DNA of 64,000 bases from Chrysaora quinquecirrha (lineage: Eukaryota > Cnidaria > Scyphozoa > Semaeostomeae > Pelagiidae). The notes below the pieces were generated by a model. The model was given only the letters and a program-made list of their open reading frames with translations. It had not been told where the DNA came from and ran no database searches. This document shows positions 23,512 to 34,818 of this stretch, in pieces. Numbering within the stretch: the stretch's first letter is position 1; every line of letters starts with the position of its first letter. The stretch covers positions 869,001 to 933,000 of the forward strand of contig JACTAT010000341.1 of the NCBI GenBank assembly GCA_014526335.1, in the 5' to 3' direction. The translations under genes were made by a program, and so were the position numbers.

Positions 23512-25120
23512 AATTATTTAAAAGTCCACAAAATCTTGGCCTAAGGTATTTGTCCCACGGTCATTCAAATGTACCCCGTCCCTAGATAATAAAAACCGCC
23601 ATTCCTGTTCAAAATTATCATATCTAATAAAGTGATGTCCTTTCAGGCCAGTGAATTACACAGCAATGAATTTACCTGTAGTCTTTTACCCTCCAATAGA
23701 TCTGAATCTCCTCTTTGTAGGATGCCCGATACAACAACATTTGGAATTTCATTTTTCGCTTTGACGGCAAGATCTTTGTTTTTGGTTTCAGGGTCATTAT
23801 TTCTCAAGTCCTTCGCGCCGCAATGGATAAGGAAGCAGTCAGGTTTTCGATTTAGAGTCAGTATGAATCCATATCTTCGGTTGTAGCACCGGGAAACGAT
23901 TTAACATAGAAGTTTGCTTTCACGTATCTTCTCAATTCCTGTTTTCTGATTCCTTTTATCATAGAGTCACCTACCAATGTAATTACTTGTCTTCTTCCAC
24001 CCTGTCTGCTGATAACTTGCTCTCTGTCTCTTGGTGACGGACCACTAGCTTGATTTAAATTTGAATGACTAGATGAAAGCGAAACGGGATCTTTGAAATC
24101 CTTGCTTGCCCGCACTACTTATTTCTTAGTGCATCTGCGTAACTGCATTCTCCTGGTTCCACATTTCTCCTGGTATCACATTGTTTTGCGAAATCCATCG
24201 GCACAGGCTCTTCAGTTATTTTGTTTTTACTAATTGCATTTATCGAATCAAAAGGTGCTGTTGCTAAACTTGAAATTTCTTTTTCTCCAAACAAAGGAAC
24301 CTATTTTGTAGTGTACAAGGGGACTTCACCACTTTTGGTCGTACAGCTGGCTTTAGCTGTACCCAAGGGTCTTCTGGTATTTTTGGTGGTAAAAGATTTG
24401 GATGATCCCTTTGAATTCTGTTTTGATGCTTTTTTGCACTGAAATTTTCAGAAATGTTTTTCAGGTTTTTGATCATATCTTCATCTTTTTCCTGCTCTGT
24501 TATATGTATCGAATTTTTCTTCCCATCTTTCATTCAAATGTGTTATCTGCATGCTAAGTGCCAAATTTTCATCTTTCAAATATGCATTTTCCTTTTCTAG
24601 TATTCTTAGTCTTGACAATTCTTGGTTGACTTCTCTCGTTGACGACATCCATTTCATCTTTTTTTGCTCAACCTCTTCGCTAACATGCCTTACAATGATA
24701 AATAGCTGCTTTTCAATGATACTTTGTTAAAGTTTAGTATTACTTTCATTTACTTCTTCTCATTTCCCGAGAATGATGAACAGCTACTGCCACTCTTGAC
24801 ACTCAAGGATCTCTCTTTTCGATCGGAAGAGACCTCTGCAGCGTGTTGGAGTTCTTCTCTATACTCAGCAAGCTTTTCTTCGTCTATTGATGTTTTCCTA
24901 TGATTTTTCTTCTCGCCCAAACTGCCTATCCTCAAGGAACTGCTACACCGAGATTGGATATCCTCAATATTTCCTGTCGCTATCATCATCGTAAGTTGCA
25001 AGGTTACCGCCGTTTTGTCTAGGCCATGAGTTTTCTCTAATGCTTTGCATACAGAATTTGCTGTTTTGTTGCATGAATATTGTTAATGATATCTAAAATC
25101 AAAATTTCTAATTCTTCAGG
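23512..25120 (-). pseudogene. Esterase LINE ORF1, copy B
   Basis: The layout is that of copy A, but the block encoding the SGNH nucleophile motif (TLVGDSMIKG) is retained at about 23950-24090. The N-terminal segment has a short deletion near 25055 compared with copies 0 and A, and frames are broken at several places. The 5' end joins flank c, as in copy 0. Confidence 0.85.
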
Positions 25121-25224
25121 ATCCAATACTTTTTTCCATTTATCTTTTATGTTTTAGAGTACAAAATAAGCCATAAAATGAAACGTCAAACACCGCACGA
25201 CCATCGACCATCGACTGCTGTATC

Positions 25225-25520
25225 TCACCACTGTACTGATGGTATCCCTCCACTGTACTGATGATATCCCTCCACAGTACTGAATATCCTCCACAGTGTT
25301 TCTGGTATCCTTCCACTCTACTAATGGTATCCCTCCACTGTACTAATGATATCCCCCACTGAACTGCACATCCTCCACTGTACTGATGGTATGGTATCCC
25401 TTCACTGTACTGATGATATTCCTCTACTGTACTGAACATCCTCCACTCTACTGATGGTATCACTCCACTGTACTGAACATCCTCCACCGTACTGCACACC
25501 CTCCACTGTACTGCACATAC
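25225..25520. repeat. Minisatellite, second copy
   Basis: Same 22-bp-type array as at 7689-7990, part of duplicated segment c. Confidence 0.85.
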
Positions 25521-25765
25521 ATTACCCAGAGTGGTTCCATTCCTCCAAGTTGCTTATAAAGGGTCTCTGGTTAAAGGCTGAAGTAACCGAGATAGAAATC
25601 TTAAGCTGACTTTGAAATAGAATACGGTACCAAATAAACGTATTTGACCTATTTTTTAGAAGAAAACCTCTTACAAAAAATCAAGAACATTTCCTGCCTT
25701 GGGAAGTTAAACAACAATATACATTTTTGTGTCTTTTTGTGTCTTATTTCTATAATCTTGACGTA

Positions 25766-27456
25766 AGCCTGGTTTCCATAAGATTATAGCCAGACTGGTG
25801 ACCGTTGCAATCGTTGCCGATCCCTTCTTCCATCTTCCATCTACGATTTCATTTTAGTGTTTCACACATAGCGGTGACTGTCTGCGATCATGTTGCGATT
25901 CAGCCTTCATGAAACAGACATTCGAAGCAGAACAAAATCAGCTGTCAATTCGATAATCTGATTCATATGATTGCATTTCTTTTTTTTTTATTTTTTTTAT
26001 TTTATTTTTTTTTTTTATCAATAAGGTCTACAGGCCGAGATGGCCCCTTACCTAATTTACAAACATAACGTAACTAAAAGTAGCAATTGAATGAGTTACA
26101 AAGTAAGGATATAATCTACAGCGACAAAAAATGTAAAGTTAAATTAAAAATCAAAATAAGCTTAATATTGTTATTGTTTTTAATTACCAATTAAAAAAGT
26201 AATTACAAAATAAGTCACAGTATAAAATTACAAAATTATACATACAATTTGGAGATTTTCTTTTACTAATTTTCAAGACAAATCTTTTGAAAAGCAATGC
26301 GCTTTTTAAAGGAATCTCTTACAAATCTTCCTAAAGCTTTAAGACAGTCTTGATTTTCTTGACTCATGATCCATATAAACTTGTCCCACAGAGTCAAGTT
26401 TTTAACATTTGGAAAAAACGCCTCACAGACATTCAGCAGTGTACCTCTTTCATGGATATACAGAGGACAAATCATCATAAAATGAAATTCATCCTTAATT
26501 GCCGAATCTCCAACATTTTTGCAATTTTCGCAAAATCTTTCCTCTCTAGGTGTTGGAGTTTTTCCAATCTCCCAGTCTCTATACTTAAATTATGAGCACT
26601 CAGCCTGAGCTTTGACAAAAAATTTCTAGTTTTAAAATCAGAAATAACATCTAAATAAGTTTCGAACTTAAAAACAGTTTTAAAAGTAGCAAATGTCTCC
26701 ATTTTTCTATTAGTAGCGATGTGATTCTGAAGTTTTTCCATGATGTTCATTTTGAAGAATTCAGAAATTTTAAACTTAATTTTTAGAACACTTTCTTCTT
26801 TCTTTACATCATAAAGTGAAATCAGTGACTGAACTTTTAAGACCCAATTAGATATTCCTTCACTAGCATCGGCACATTGCATTTCAAAAGCTTTGCTTGC
26901 ATAACGATCAGAATCAAGACTAGTTAACCTAAAGTAATACTTAATCATGTTTATATGTCTAGCTGATAATAGCGGGACTCTGCCAAGTTCAGCGTAGACT
27001 GCGTCCGAACAAGTTGAAGACTTCACCCCCAACGCATACTTACATGCCAAGAGGTGATGTCTTTCAAACATTGGCCATTCATTTGCACCCCAGATTTCTG
27101 ACCCATAGTTTATTATCGGGGCAATCGTACGATCAAATCGATATGAAAACAACCTAGGGTTAAAACCATCCCATTCACGACTCTTAGCCAAAAGCGAGTA
27201 ATACGATTTTTGAGCCTTTTCTTTTACTTTTTCAACAAAATGATATTCTCGTCGTCGGCGATTCATGTTTCCAAAAAGTTTTTCATTAATCGGGACAGTC
27301 GTAATGATCGGGGAAGTTGAACTAATAACGATCGCCGACTGCCGTAATGATCGTGAGAGCGCGTAAGAGCATTTTTCCATTGAATCGGGAAAGCAACGCA
27401 GACGATCGCAGACGGTCGCCGAACCTCATTGCTCCACGATTTATGGAAACCAGGCT
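25766..27456. mobile_element. Second copy of the 16-bp-TIR MITE, split by a LINE
   Basis: The termini match those at 8232 and 8672. The extra length is accounted for by the LINE fragment at 25980-27230. Confidence 0.75.
25980..27230 (-). pseudogene. 5'-truncated non-LTR retrotransposon, RT C-terminal region
   Basis: A T-rich run at the left end is the poly(A) tail of a minus-strand insertion. The translated region contains TIAPIINYGSEIWG and a Leu-rich thumb/connection region typical of LINE reverse transcriptases. A zinc-knuckle-like C-x2-C...H...C end (about 26450-26545) and a final helical tail follow. One frameshift separates the thumb from the zinc end near 26490. Copy 1 of segment c has the empty site near 8452. 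A related 3' UTR occurs at 63340-63830. Confidence 0.8.
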
Positions 27457-27494
27457 TTACTCAACTTTTCTGACTCACTAATGATTCATTAAGG

Positions 27495-27905
27495 CCTTTC
27501 CTAGCAAGAGCCAAAAAAGTCTTCTATCAGAACTTAAATCGACATCCGGTATCAACACCTTCATTCATAAAATCAAAGCGATCTTTTTCCAAAATATGGT
27601 AAAAACAGAAAATGGCATATATATGTCTGCTACTAAAGAAAAGCTTGTAACTATCAACAATAAAAAATCTTAGAAATGCTGTATGGACCTTCTCCTTTTC
27701 TCTCCCTTTCTCCTGTCAAACAAGCACCTCTTAAGGGAAAAACATTGGAAATAAGGTCAGCTTGCCCTTTTAATGCATTCTCTGTCACTGAAATTAGGTA
27801 TTTAGCTCATTTTGTTTTAATTTTTTACTCATTTTTTGTAAAGTTGTAAAATATATGGGCTCATTATACATACATACATACACCCACATTATACATATTA
27901 TACAC
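27495..27905 (+). pseudogene. LINE tail, second copy
   Basis: Same 5'-truncated CR1/L2-type tail as 8695-9105, including the ATAC tail at about 27868-27890. Confidence 0.6.
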
Positions 27906-28045
27906 ACATACTCGTTTCGAGTTTTGGCAAAATATTTCGTTCTTTGCAAGTAAAAAAAATTGCAAGAAACCTTTTTATGACAAAAGCGCCAAAACTTGAG
28001 AAAAGCTACTTTCTAATTGATGAATTATAATCGAGTATTGCCATG

Positions 28046-28099
28046 TTGCGATAAACAGCAGAAACATTTTCGGGCGTAGGTTTCCGCTGTTTATCGCAA
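28046..28099. repeat. Hairpin, second copy
   Basis: Same stem and loop as 9266-9319. Confidence 0.65.
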
Positions 28100-28440
28100 T
28101 TCTGAAGTTTTTAACCGCTCAAAAAAAATCAAAAAGGGTGTGTAGCTAGGAATTTAGATTACCAGCTTATTTCTCAAAATATTTTACTTATAAAATCAGT
28201 CTTACCATTTTCGATGAACACTTTTCACTACATGACTGTTGTTGCAGAGTTTTTGCGAGACAGATCTAATCATTTTCTAGTGTTTGTACAATTACTTTTG
28301 TATCACTCTGTCCTTGGAATGTTCAGATTCGTTATTCCGTTTCCTTCTGCTACCAAAGATTGTGCTGCTACAGAGATCGATTGTTTGAGAATTCATACAA
28401 TTTTAATACAATTTTGAGCACTGTGGACTTTCTATTCAAT

Positions 28441-28991
28441 TGTGCTGAACCGCAAAAAACAGCGAAATTGTAAAATCTTTGTATTACACCCAGAGGTAAT
28501 GAAACTTGGCAGGATTATACAACGCATGTTTTGCATCTTTTTACATTCGAATGGAGCTGTCACGTGACCCCATTCTGCTGACGTGAGCAATTTTTGAAAT
28601 CATGCTCAAAACGAAAAAAAATCACAATGTCATTTTGAGGTCAAAGAGCCTTCTACAGTTTATATATTGAATGAAGCAATGAAAATATGGAATGCGCCCA
28701 TGTCATAGACCATTTTGTGGTATATAGGAGCAATCTAATCATAGAATCTGGTAATTCGTTTTTTTACCATATAAGGAAAAATAATGACGTCAGCAAAATG
28801 AGTACTCCGCGGCAAAAAATTTTGCACTAATATAACCCTAAACAGATTTTAGGAAAATTCGGGGCGAGTTTTATTTAGTAAATCTCAGTGGTATAGAAAT
28901 TATGTGGTTAAGTTTCTAGTGACGGGCCCATCCCCCCACAGCCTGTGAAGTGTTAAACAAAACATAGTAATTATAGCTATCTTGCATTTAT
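28441..28991. other. No recognised content
   Basis: AT-rich, no frame worth calling and no repeat partner in this window. Confidence 0.4.
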
Positions 28992-29483
28992 GTGGCCTCT
29001 ACCAAGCGCAATAATTCGGCCCCATTCGAACAGGACGGAGCAGACACTACTCTGCTGCTCGGAGCACGCGCGAGATTCCCAAACGAATCGTTTGCGGCCG
29101 AGTCACCCTTCTTCCTCCCCACGTACACAATGTTTGCCATAATAGGCAGTCGACAACATCAAGAAAATTCTTGGGAAGATTGCCAGTCAATCGACGTAAC
29201 CATCTTTATGGAGCTTCGAAAAGGCCGGCCTGAAAATACTTATGGTGAGCAACTTGAGAAACTGGACTGGATGTTGTTATCTGCTATAATTGCCATTTTC
29301 GTGCCAACTGCGCAAATTTTCAAAAAGTTTTACAATGGTTTGCCTTTTGTTGCTCGTTCTGCGTTCCTAAAATTGTATATTGGTATGTTTATTAGCATAT
29401 TCCACGTTCCCTCGCCCTCACTACATCATTGTGCGAAGAATTCAAAAACCAATTCTTCGTACATAACTAATTTTAGTACATAA
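28992..29483 (+). CDS. Hypothetical ORF, 163 codons
   Basis: I do not recognise this protein. It starts with MASTKRNN and has a charged N-terminal half. A hydrophobic stretch near residues 95-107 could be one membrane segment, and there is another weaker one near 128-137. The region from about 29175 to the end has a diverged, frame-broken relative at 30336-30595. Repeat DNA with a chance ORF is therefore at least as likely as a gene. No splice or promoter evidence was seen. Confidence 0.2.
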   Translation: MASTKRNNSAPFEQDGADTTLLLGARARFPNESFAAESPFFLPTYTMFAIIGSRQHQENSWEDCQSIDVTIFMELRKGRPENTYGEQLEKLDWMLLSAIIAIFVPTAQIFKKFYNGLPFVARSAFLKLYIGMFISIFHVPSPSLHHCAKNSKTNSSYITNFST

Positions 29484-29742
29484 CGTACAACACTACAGTA
29501 CACTCCTCGAAGGAATTTAGGAGGCTAGAAAACACAGGGACCGTGTCGCTATGTACGAAGAATGTTGTTATGCTAATGCGCTATGAATGCTGCAGAGGAT
29601 GCGCATGTGGGACTGGATCAAGCAGCCTCGAGTGAAGATGATTGGTATGACGAGGTTTTGATGATGATAATGATAGAGATGATGATTATGATGATCATGA
29701 TGACGATAATAATGATGACGATGTTGTTGATGATAATTTGAT

Positions 29743-29884
<142 letters not shown>

Positions 29885-30335
29885 TGATAATGACAGTCAT
29901 CATCATACTATGTTGTTGTTGTTGAAAAAACCTTGTCCTTACATTGTTTGCACATGGTTTGAGCCATATCTTGGCAAAATTTTTAAGTACGCTTGCTTGG
30001 ACCCAGGCACACCAATCTGGCCAGCCTGTTTGCCAACGAAGCATGTTCGGACACTGGTAAACTCACCATGAACCAAAGTTACATAGCGATATCCAATATA
30101 TGCAATCAAGATGTAATGTTTGCGACCAGTGCCAGTGTGTTACGACTAACTTAAGTAGACCTGTTTGGCAAGAACGTGCTAGTAATGAGACTCGAAAGGA
30201 TGCAAAAGCTTCGCATGAATGAATTCTTTGCTGCATACGCATGACTGACGAGCCTCTAATTAGTTGCTGAGCAATATTTCTGTGCACATATGAAGACGCT
30301 TTGGGTCATACGAAGTCCTAATTATGTAATTCATT

Positions 30336-30595
30336 CAGGGAAGATTGCCAAACAAAAGATGCAACCCCCTTAATGGAGAAAGGGCCGGCCTGAGAATACT
30401 AATGAGTCACTGAACCTTGTGCTGTCTACCATCTGATGATAATTGCCATTTCAATGCCAGTGCTTTGCCTAATGTCACGCGTTTTGAGCGTTCCTATATT
30501 GGTATATTGGTATGTTGGTTTCTAGTTATATAGATTTTACTTTACCCCGCCCTACATCATTGTACAAAGAATTCGTACATAAAATTGAAAGAAAT
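30336..30595 (+). repeat. Diverged second copy of 29175-29480
   Basis: Shared blocks in the same order include GGGAAGATTGCCA, AGGCCGGCCTGA, ATAATTGCCATTT, TATTGGTATGTT and CTACATCATTGT. No open frame survives here. Confidence 0.6.
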
Positions 30596-30721
30596 GAACG
30601 AAGCGAATGCGAACGAAGCGAAAGTGAGAGATCGGAACTCCATGAATACTATAATTTTTGGATAGGAATACTATAAATTTTTACCAACCTCAATAATCTA
30701 GTATGGTTTCAGGGGAACATA

Positions 30722-31005
30722 CAATGCCTGCCAGAATTTGTTGGAACACCCATCATATTTCTAGCCTTTTTCCCATGAAAGAGTGCTTACAATTCCAAGC
30801 ACAGCTCACGGACTCAATCCTCCCTCCCCCTGGAAACAATGTTGTTTTGTCATGTTGAAGGGTGCTGCTACGTGATTTCAATGTTCATGTGCACCTGAAA
30901 TGTTTTATCATTCATTGAAACAACATTGTTTGTAGAGGGGGGAGGGGAGATGTGGCGTTGAGTGGGAAATTCAATCTGGCGTTCCAAGTATTCTGGCAGT
31001 CATGG
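30722..31005. mobile_element. Tc1/mariner-type MITE, 284 bp
   Basis: The ends CAATGCCTGCCAGAATTTGT and the inverse of CCATGACTGCCAGAATACTT are flanked by TA on both sides. The interior has an inner inverted pair around AACAATGTTG. It belongs to the same family as the ends at 45660, 45935 and 49685. Confidence 0.8.
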
Positions 31006-31044
31006 TAGGTTCAGCTGGGTTCAGATGGGTTCAGCTTTGCTTAA

Positions 31045-31530
31045 CTTTTATAAATTATGGATTTGAATTATATACAAATGTTCCTGTTCATGATGCCATA
31101 CAAGAAGCAGCTGACTTTGTTGTTCTCAGGTGATTTTCAGCAGCCACCAGTGGATAAAAAAATTTTCATCACATTGCCTCAATTAGCAACAACAAATGTC
31201 ATCTTATCAACAGACAATGGTCCATACAAGCAATCGATCGGCTAGCGATGGGGTCCCAACACGCTCTACAGAGCTTGCAGATGCTGGTCACTTTTCCATG
31301 AAAGTATGTGCAGAGCCAAGGAAATTTTAGAACAAAACCAATCCCCGCCTGAATTATTTGATGGTATTATCAAGTCAACAATTGAAAAATCATCGGAATG
31401 ATCAGGAGCAAACGTCTACCAGTGTTGAAACTGAGTTGGACCATCAACCAAAAGTACAATTTGTCATTCCGTACCGTGGAAATCCAACTGACAACTTTAT
31501 TAAACAGCTAAAGAACCCTGGGGTACCCAT
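31045..31530 (+). pseudogene. Penelope-like reverse transcriptase remnant
   Basis: Across two frames the translation contains YTNVPVHDAIQEA, then DFQQPPVDKK...LATTNVILSTDNGPYKQS and an AMGSQ box. This order (T.VP, LAT, DG.AMGSP) is that of Penelope-like RTs. A later stretch, FVIPYRGN...FIKQLKN (about 31460-31520), fits the region after the RT thumb. The catalytic YMDD and the GIY-YIG endonuclease are missing. Frames are broken at about 31128 and 31240, so it is a dead fragment. Confidence 0.6.
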
Positions 31531-31686
31531 ACTGCAATGTATTGTTTCATTTATTGTTATGATTAGCTATATCATGCTGTGCACAGCATGATCGAACAAA
31601 ATATCAGTCGGAATAAAGATGAACGAATGTAACTTGGTTATCGGCTCTTGTTGATTCTTAAATATAATATATACATGTTCTAGATT

Positions 31687-32870
31687 ATGCACGTCTTACT
31701 CTTTCAAGCAGGAGAAGCAACACAGGTTATCTTTGATACCCTCCCAGATACGGGAAGCCCAGAAGACTACACAATAGTCATCGCCAAGCTCGACCAATAT
31801 TTCCAATCGAAGAAAACATGGACTATGAGAATTTCCAATTTCGTTCAACGAAACAAAATCATGAAGAAACCATCGACCAGTTTGCTACAAGGCATCGCAA
31901 ACTCGCATCGACCTGTGAGTTCACTGATGTAGGTAAGGAGGTTGAATCTTGTATTATTCAAATCTGCACTTCCAAACGACTTCGCCGCTATGCCCTTCTA
32001 GAGACAGATATTACGTTAGAAAAAATGTTGTGTAAAGGCCGTCCTTTCGAAGCCAGAAACAGACAAGCTGCTTGGATAGAAGGTGCCAGCACTGAAACAT
32101 AGGGCCTGTTTACACGAGCCCGGGTTGACTGCAACCCGCCTCAGAGGGTCAGCCCTTCTCCAGTCAAACCTTTTCAAGCGTTTACACGAACATAGCAGTC
32201 AACCGGGTCACACCGCCTCGGCGGGTAACCCGTCTCGAGGGTAGGGTTAACCCTTGTAAACGGGTTACCTTTTTGTAATTCTTTTCTAAGTGAAAGCGGG
32301 TCGACTCAACCCGGGGTTATTTTTCCGTGCCAAAAATTCACGCTTGCGTTATTCTGTTTTTTTTTTATATCAACAATATGGCGACAACGAAGCCAAGCGA
32401 TAGCAATGACATTGGAAAAGAAAAAGGGCAGACAAATTGGTGGAAGTGGACAAGTAAGATGGTGATGGTGATCTATAACACATCCAATTTGGCGCCTGGG
32501 TTCCAGACCCCAACGCATGCGAGGAACAGCAAGCTGACCCCGGGTTCGTGTAAACACTCACAAATCTTTTTATAAAGCAACGAGCTGCCCCGGGTTGAGA
32601 GCCAACCCGGGTTCATGTAAACGGGCTCGTACTCAACTACAGAAAGGGTAATCAACCGAGTCACGCGTCCTCAACAACCTGCGAAACGATTTCAACGATT
32701 TCCACAGGCCCGCAGGCCACAGAATCCGTCATCTCAGTGTTATTATTGTGGAGGTGTTTGGCCCCATCTTTGTCCTCCGTGTCCTGCTCTAGGCATCATT
32801 TGTAGCGCTTGTGCACGACAAAACCATTTTGCTAAACACTGCAGGAGTACTGTAAATTCAGTCAAAACAT
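31687..32870 (+). pseudogene. Gag of a second, internally deleted gypsy element
   Basis: The capsid-type region reads LLFQAGEATQVIFDTLPDTG, then after a frameshift near 31820 continues through DQFATRHRKLASTCEF to about 32100. This is a pattern common to gypsy Gag proteins of aquatic animals. A MITE at 32102-32628 interrupts it and supplies a stop. Beyond the MITE, two cysteine-rich knuckles lie at about 32740-32850, the second of form C-x2-C...H-x4-C. The region is broken. Confidence 0.8.
32102..32628. mobile_element. MITE inserted in gypsy gag, 527 bp
   Basis: The ends are imperfect inverted repeats of about 23 bp, beginning GGGCCTGTTTACACG on the left and GAGCCCGTTTACATG on the reverse right. 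The interior is full of CCCGGGTT and AACCCG motifs. Removing it rejoins the gag reading across the site. The target duplication is unclear (ATA/GTA is possible); PIF/Harbinger is one candidate, unproven. Confidence 0.75.
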
Positions 32871-32892
32871 AGCCCACCCTTCGACTAACAAC

Positions 32893-33114
32893 ATGCGTCA
32901 AACTGTGCAACAAGTCACAACAAACAATGACCCACAGCAGCCCAGTGATGATGAGGAAGCATATCTATTCACTGTCAACATGAAAAGCCCTGTAATGTCA
33001 AAATTAAAAATGCCGATCAAAGTTAACAATGTTGAAGTGCCCATGGTGATTGATACGGGGGCTTCCATAGACATCATGTCATCAGTTTTCTGGCCAGACC
33101 CTCTCACGCAGTGA
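32893..33114 (+). pseudogene. Aspartic protease remnant of the second gypsy element
   Basis: Contains the active-site motif IDTGAS at about 33051-33068, in the usual order after the knuckles. The frame stops at 33114. RT and RNase H are absent: only about 80 bases separate it from the integrase. Confidence 0.8.
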
Positions 33115-33194
33115 CAAGCAAATTTTCTCCTATGGGGCTACGCAGCAACTTCCTGTTTTAGGAAAATTTGAAGCACAATTGGAATCTAAGAACA

Positions 33195-34130
33195 GATATA
33201 CCGGTTCTTCGCCCAACTGTCATCTCGCTTGCTCGTGAAGGTCATCAGGGCCAAATCAAAACAAATCGTTTATTGAGAGGAAAAGTTTGGTTCCCGTTTA
33301 TCGATTCAATGATGGAGAAAGTTGTCAAAACATGTATTTCTTGTCAAGCAACAGGACCAGCCAGTCCGCCCGAGCCTTTATCCGTGACTGTTGTGCCGCC
33401 CAGCCCTTGGCATACCGTTAATATTGACTTTTGTGGTCCTTTTCCTGATGGTTTATATCTCCTTGTCGTAATCGACGCTTACTCCAGGTTTCCTGAAGTT
33501 GAAATTGTGACTTCAACGTCCTCAAAAGTCACTTTACCAAAGATCGAGCGTATTTTCGCGACTCATGGTATCTCAGCGTTTATCAAAACTAACAATGGCC
33601 CTCCATTTCCAGGTTCAGAATTTCAGGCTTTCTTGAAAGAAATTGGATCAAAGCATCGCCCCAGCACCCCCTTGTGACCGCAAGGAAATGCCGAAGCCGA
33701 AGTTAAGAATTTCATGAAACTGCTCACGAAGGCAATAAAAACGGCAAAAATAGACAACAAGGATTAGAAGAGAGCGTTAAATCAATTTCATTTGAACTAT
33801 CGAGCGACACCGCACTTACCCTGGGTACACCGCACTCCACAACACACAAAACTCCAACAGAGTTGCTTTTCAAACGCAAACTTCGTACAAAATTACCTCA
33901 GCTCTTTCAAGAACCTTCAAGTGCCTTGCATTCAGAAGTAAAACAGCGGGACAAAACTACCAAAGACCAAATGAAAGTTTACAAAGACCTACGTACCCAT
34001 GCAAAACCCTTGGATATTCAAGTGGGAGACAGAGTTCTGGTCCTTCAGCAAAGACAAAGCAAGTTTTCGTCAAAATTTGACCCAAAACCCTACACCGTAA
34101 CTGCATGTAATGGGGGGCGGAGTGACAGCT
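33195..34130 (+). pseudogene. Integrase remnant of the second gypsy element, mutated active site
   Basis: The zinc-domain end (GHQG...CISCQA) and the core are present. The first catalytic Asp is in NIDFCGPF (about 33427). The second, normally Asp in TDNGPPF, reads Asn here (TNNGPPF, about 33590-33610). A TGA at 33675 follows. The catalytic-type Glu lies in the GNAEAEVKNF stretch beyond the stop. The C-terminal part, with a GDRVLVLQQ motif, is at 33863-34130. With the Asn change, the stop and the lost RT it cannot be autonomous. Confidence 0.85.
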
Positions 34131-34493
34131 GAACGTAACCAGAAACATTTCACACTTCAAATTTCTGGAACCAAATGGGGACAGCACAAGGAATTCAGAT
34201 AACGAAGATTATGATTTTGATTATGATGATGGTAGACAGGTGCAGCTGCAAAATCTTTCGAATATTGAAAACAACTATTGACTGTAACGTTTTTCCTTTG
34301 TAAAATTTCATGCTCTTTCAGAAGATACTTGTTACTAAGTGACTAAGCGGTAAGTGTGGCTAGGCGTGGTCGCATGACGTCACGTACGGTTTTGTATATG
34401 TTTCAAGTTTGTAAATGGATAGAAAATTTTATTAGACGACATGATGAAATAATGTGTTCGCACAACAATCGTAAGAGTTTACTAAAGTTTCTA
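34131..34493. other. Probable 3' end of second gypsy element
   Basis: Non-coding. Likely contains the 3' LTR, but no left LTR could be matched, so boundaries are not given. Confidence 0.35.
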
Positions 34494-34818
34494 TTACTGT
34501 ATTTTCTCCATTAAACGCCCCCTCTCTTTTAAACGCCCCTCTCCAATAAACTCCCCCTGTAATCCTCAAAATATTCTATAAACGCCCGTCTTATTTAATC
34601 GCTCCTCTCTTTTAAACGCCCTTTCAATTGATAAAGGGGGCGTTTATTCCAAAAATTCGTTATTTTTTAATAAACAGCCTTTTTATGGTTTTCAGTATAA
34701 TTATTGTATTTTAGGTATTTCCATTTTTTAAATAAACCCCCTCTCTAATAAACGCCCCCTTTTGAAATCCAAAAAAAATTAATAAACGCCCAGGGAGTTT
34801 AATAGAGAAAAACGGTAA
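34494..34818. mobile_element. MITE rich in AAACGCCC motifs
   Basis: TTACTGTATTTTCTCCATTA at the left is matched imperfectly by the inverse of the right end (TTACCGTTTTTCTCTATTA). The interior is built of AAACGCCC(CTCTC) motifs in both orientations. It cuts into the rDNA pseudogene that follows. Confidence 0.75.

Larger units (their letters stand above)
18227..28440. repeat. Large duplicated block, copy 2 (flank a, LINE, flank c)
   Basis: 18227-25120 matches 10809-17833 and 25130-28440 matches 7596-9660, so this is the only place where flank a, the LINE and flank c are joined. Relative to copy 1 it has about 225 extra bases at about 18868-19100, a LINE insertion at 25980-27230, and no MITE at the 15200 position. 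Confidence 0.88.

Noticed and set aside
26475..27380. 301-codon minus-strand frame as a novel gene
   Set aside because: It is a fusion of MITE sequence and the C-terminal part of a LINE reverse transcriptase.
32306..32664. Overlapping small frames in both directions
   Set aside because: All lie within or across the MITE in the gypsy gag and follow its CCCGGGTT repeats.
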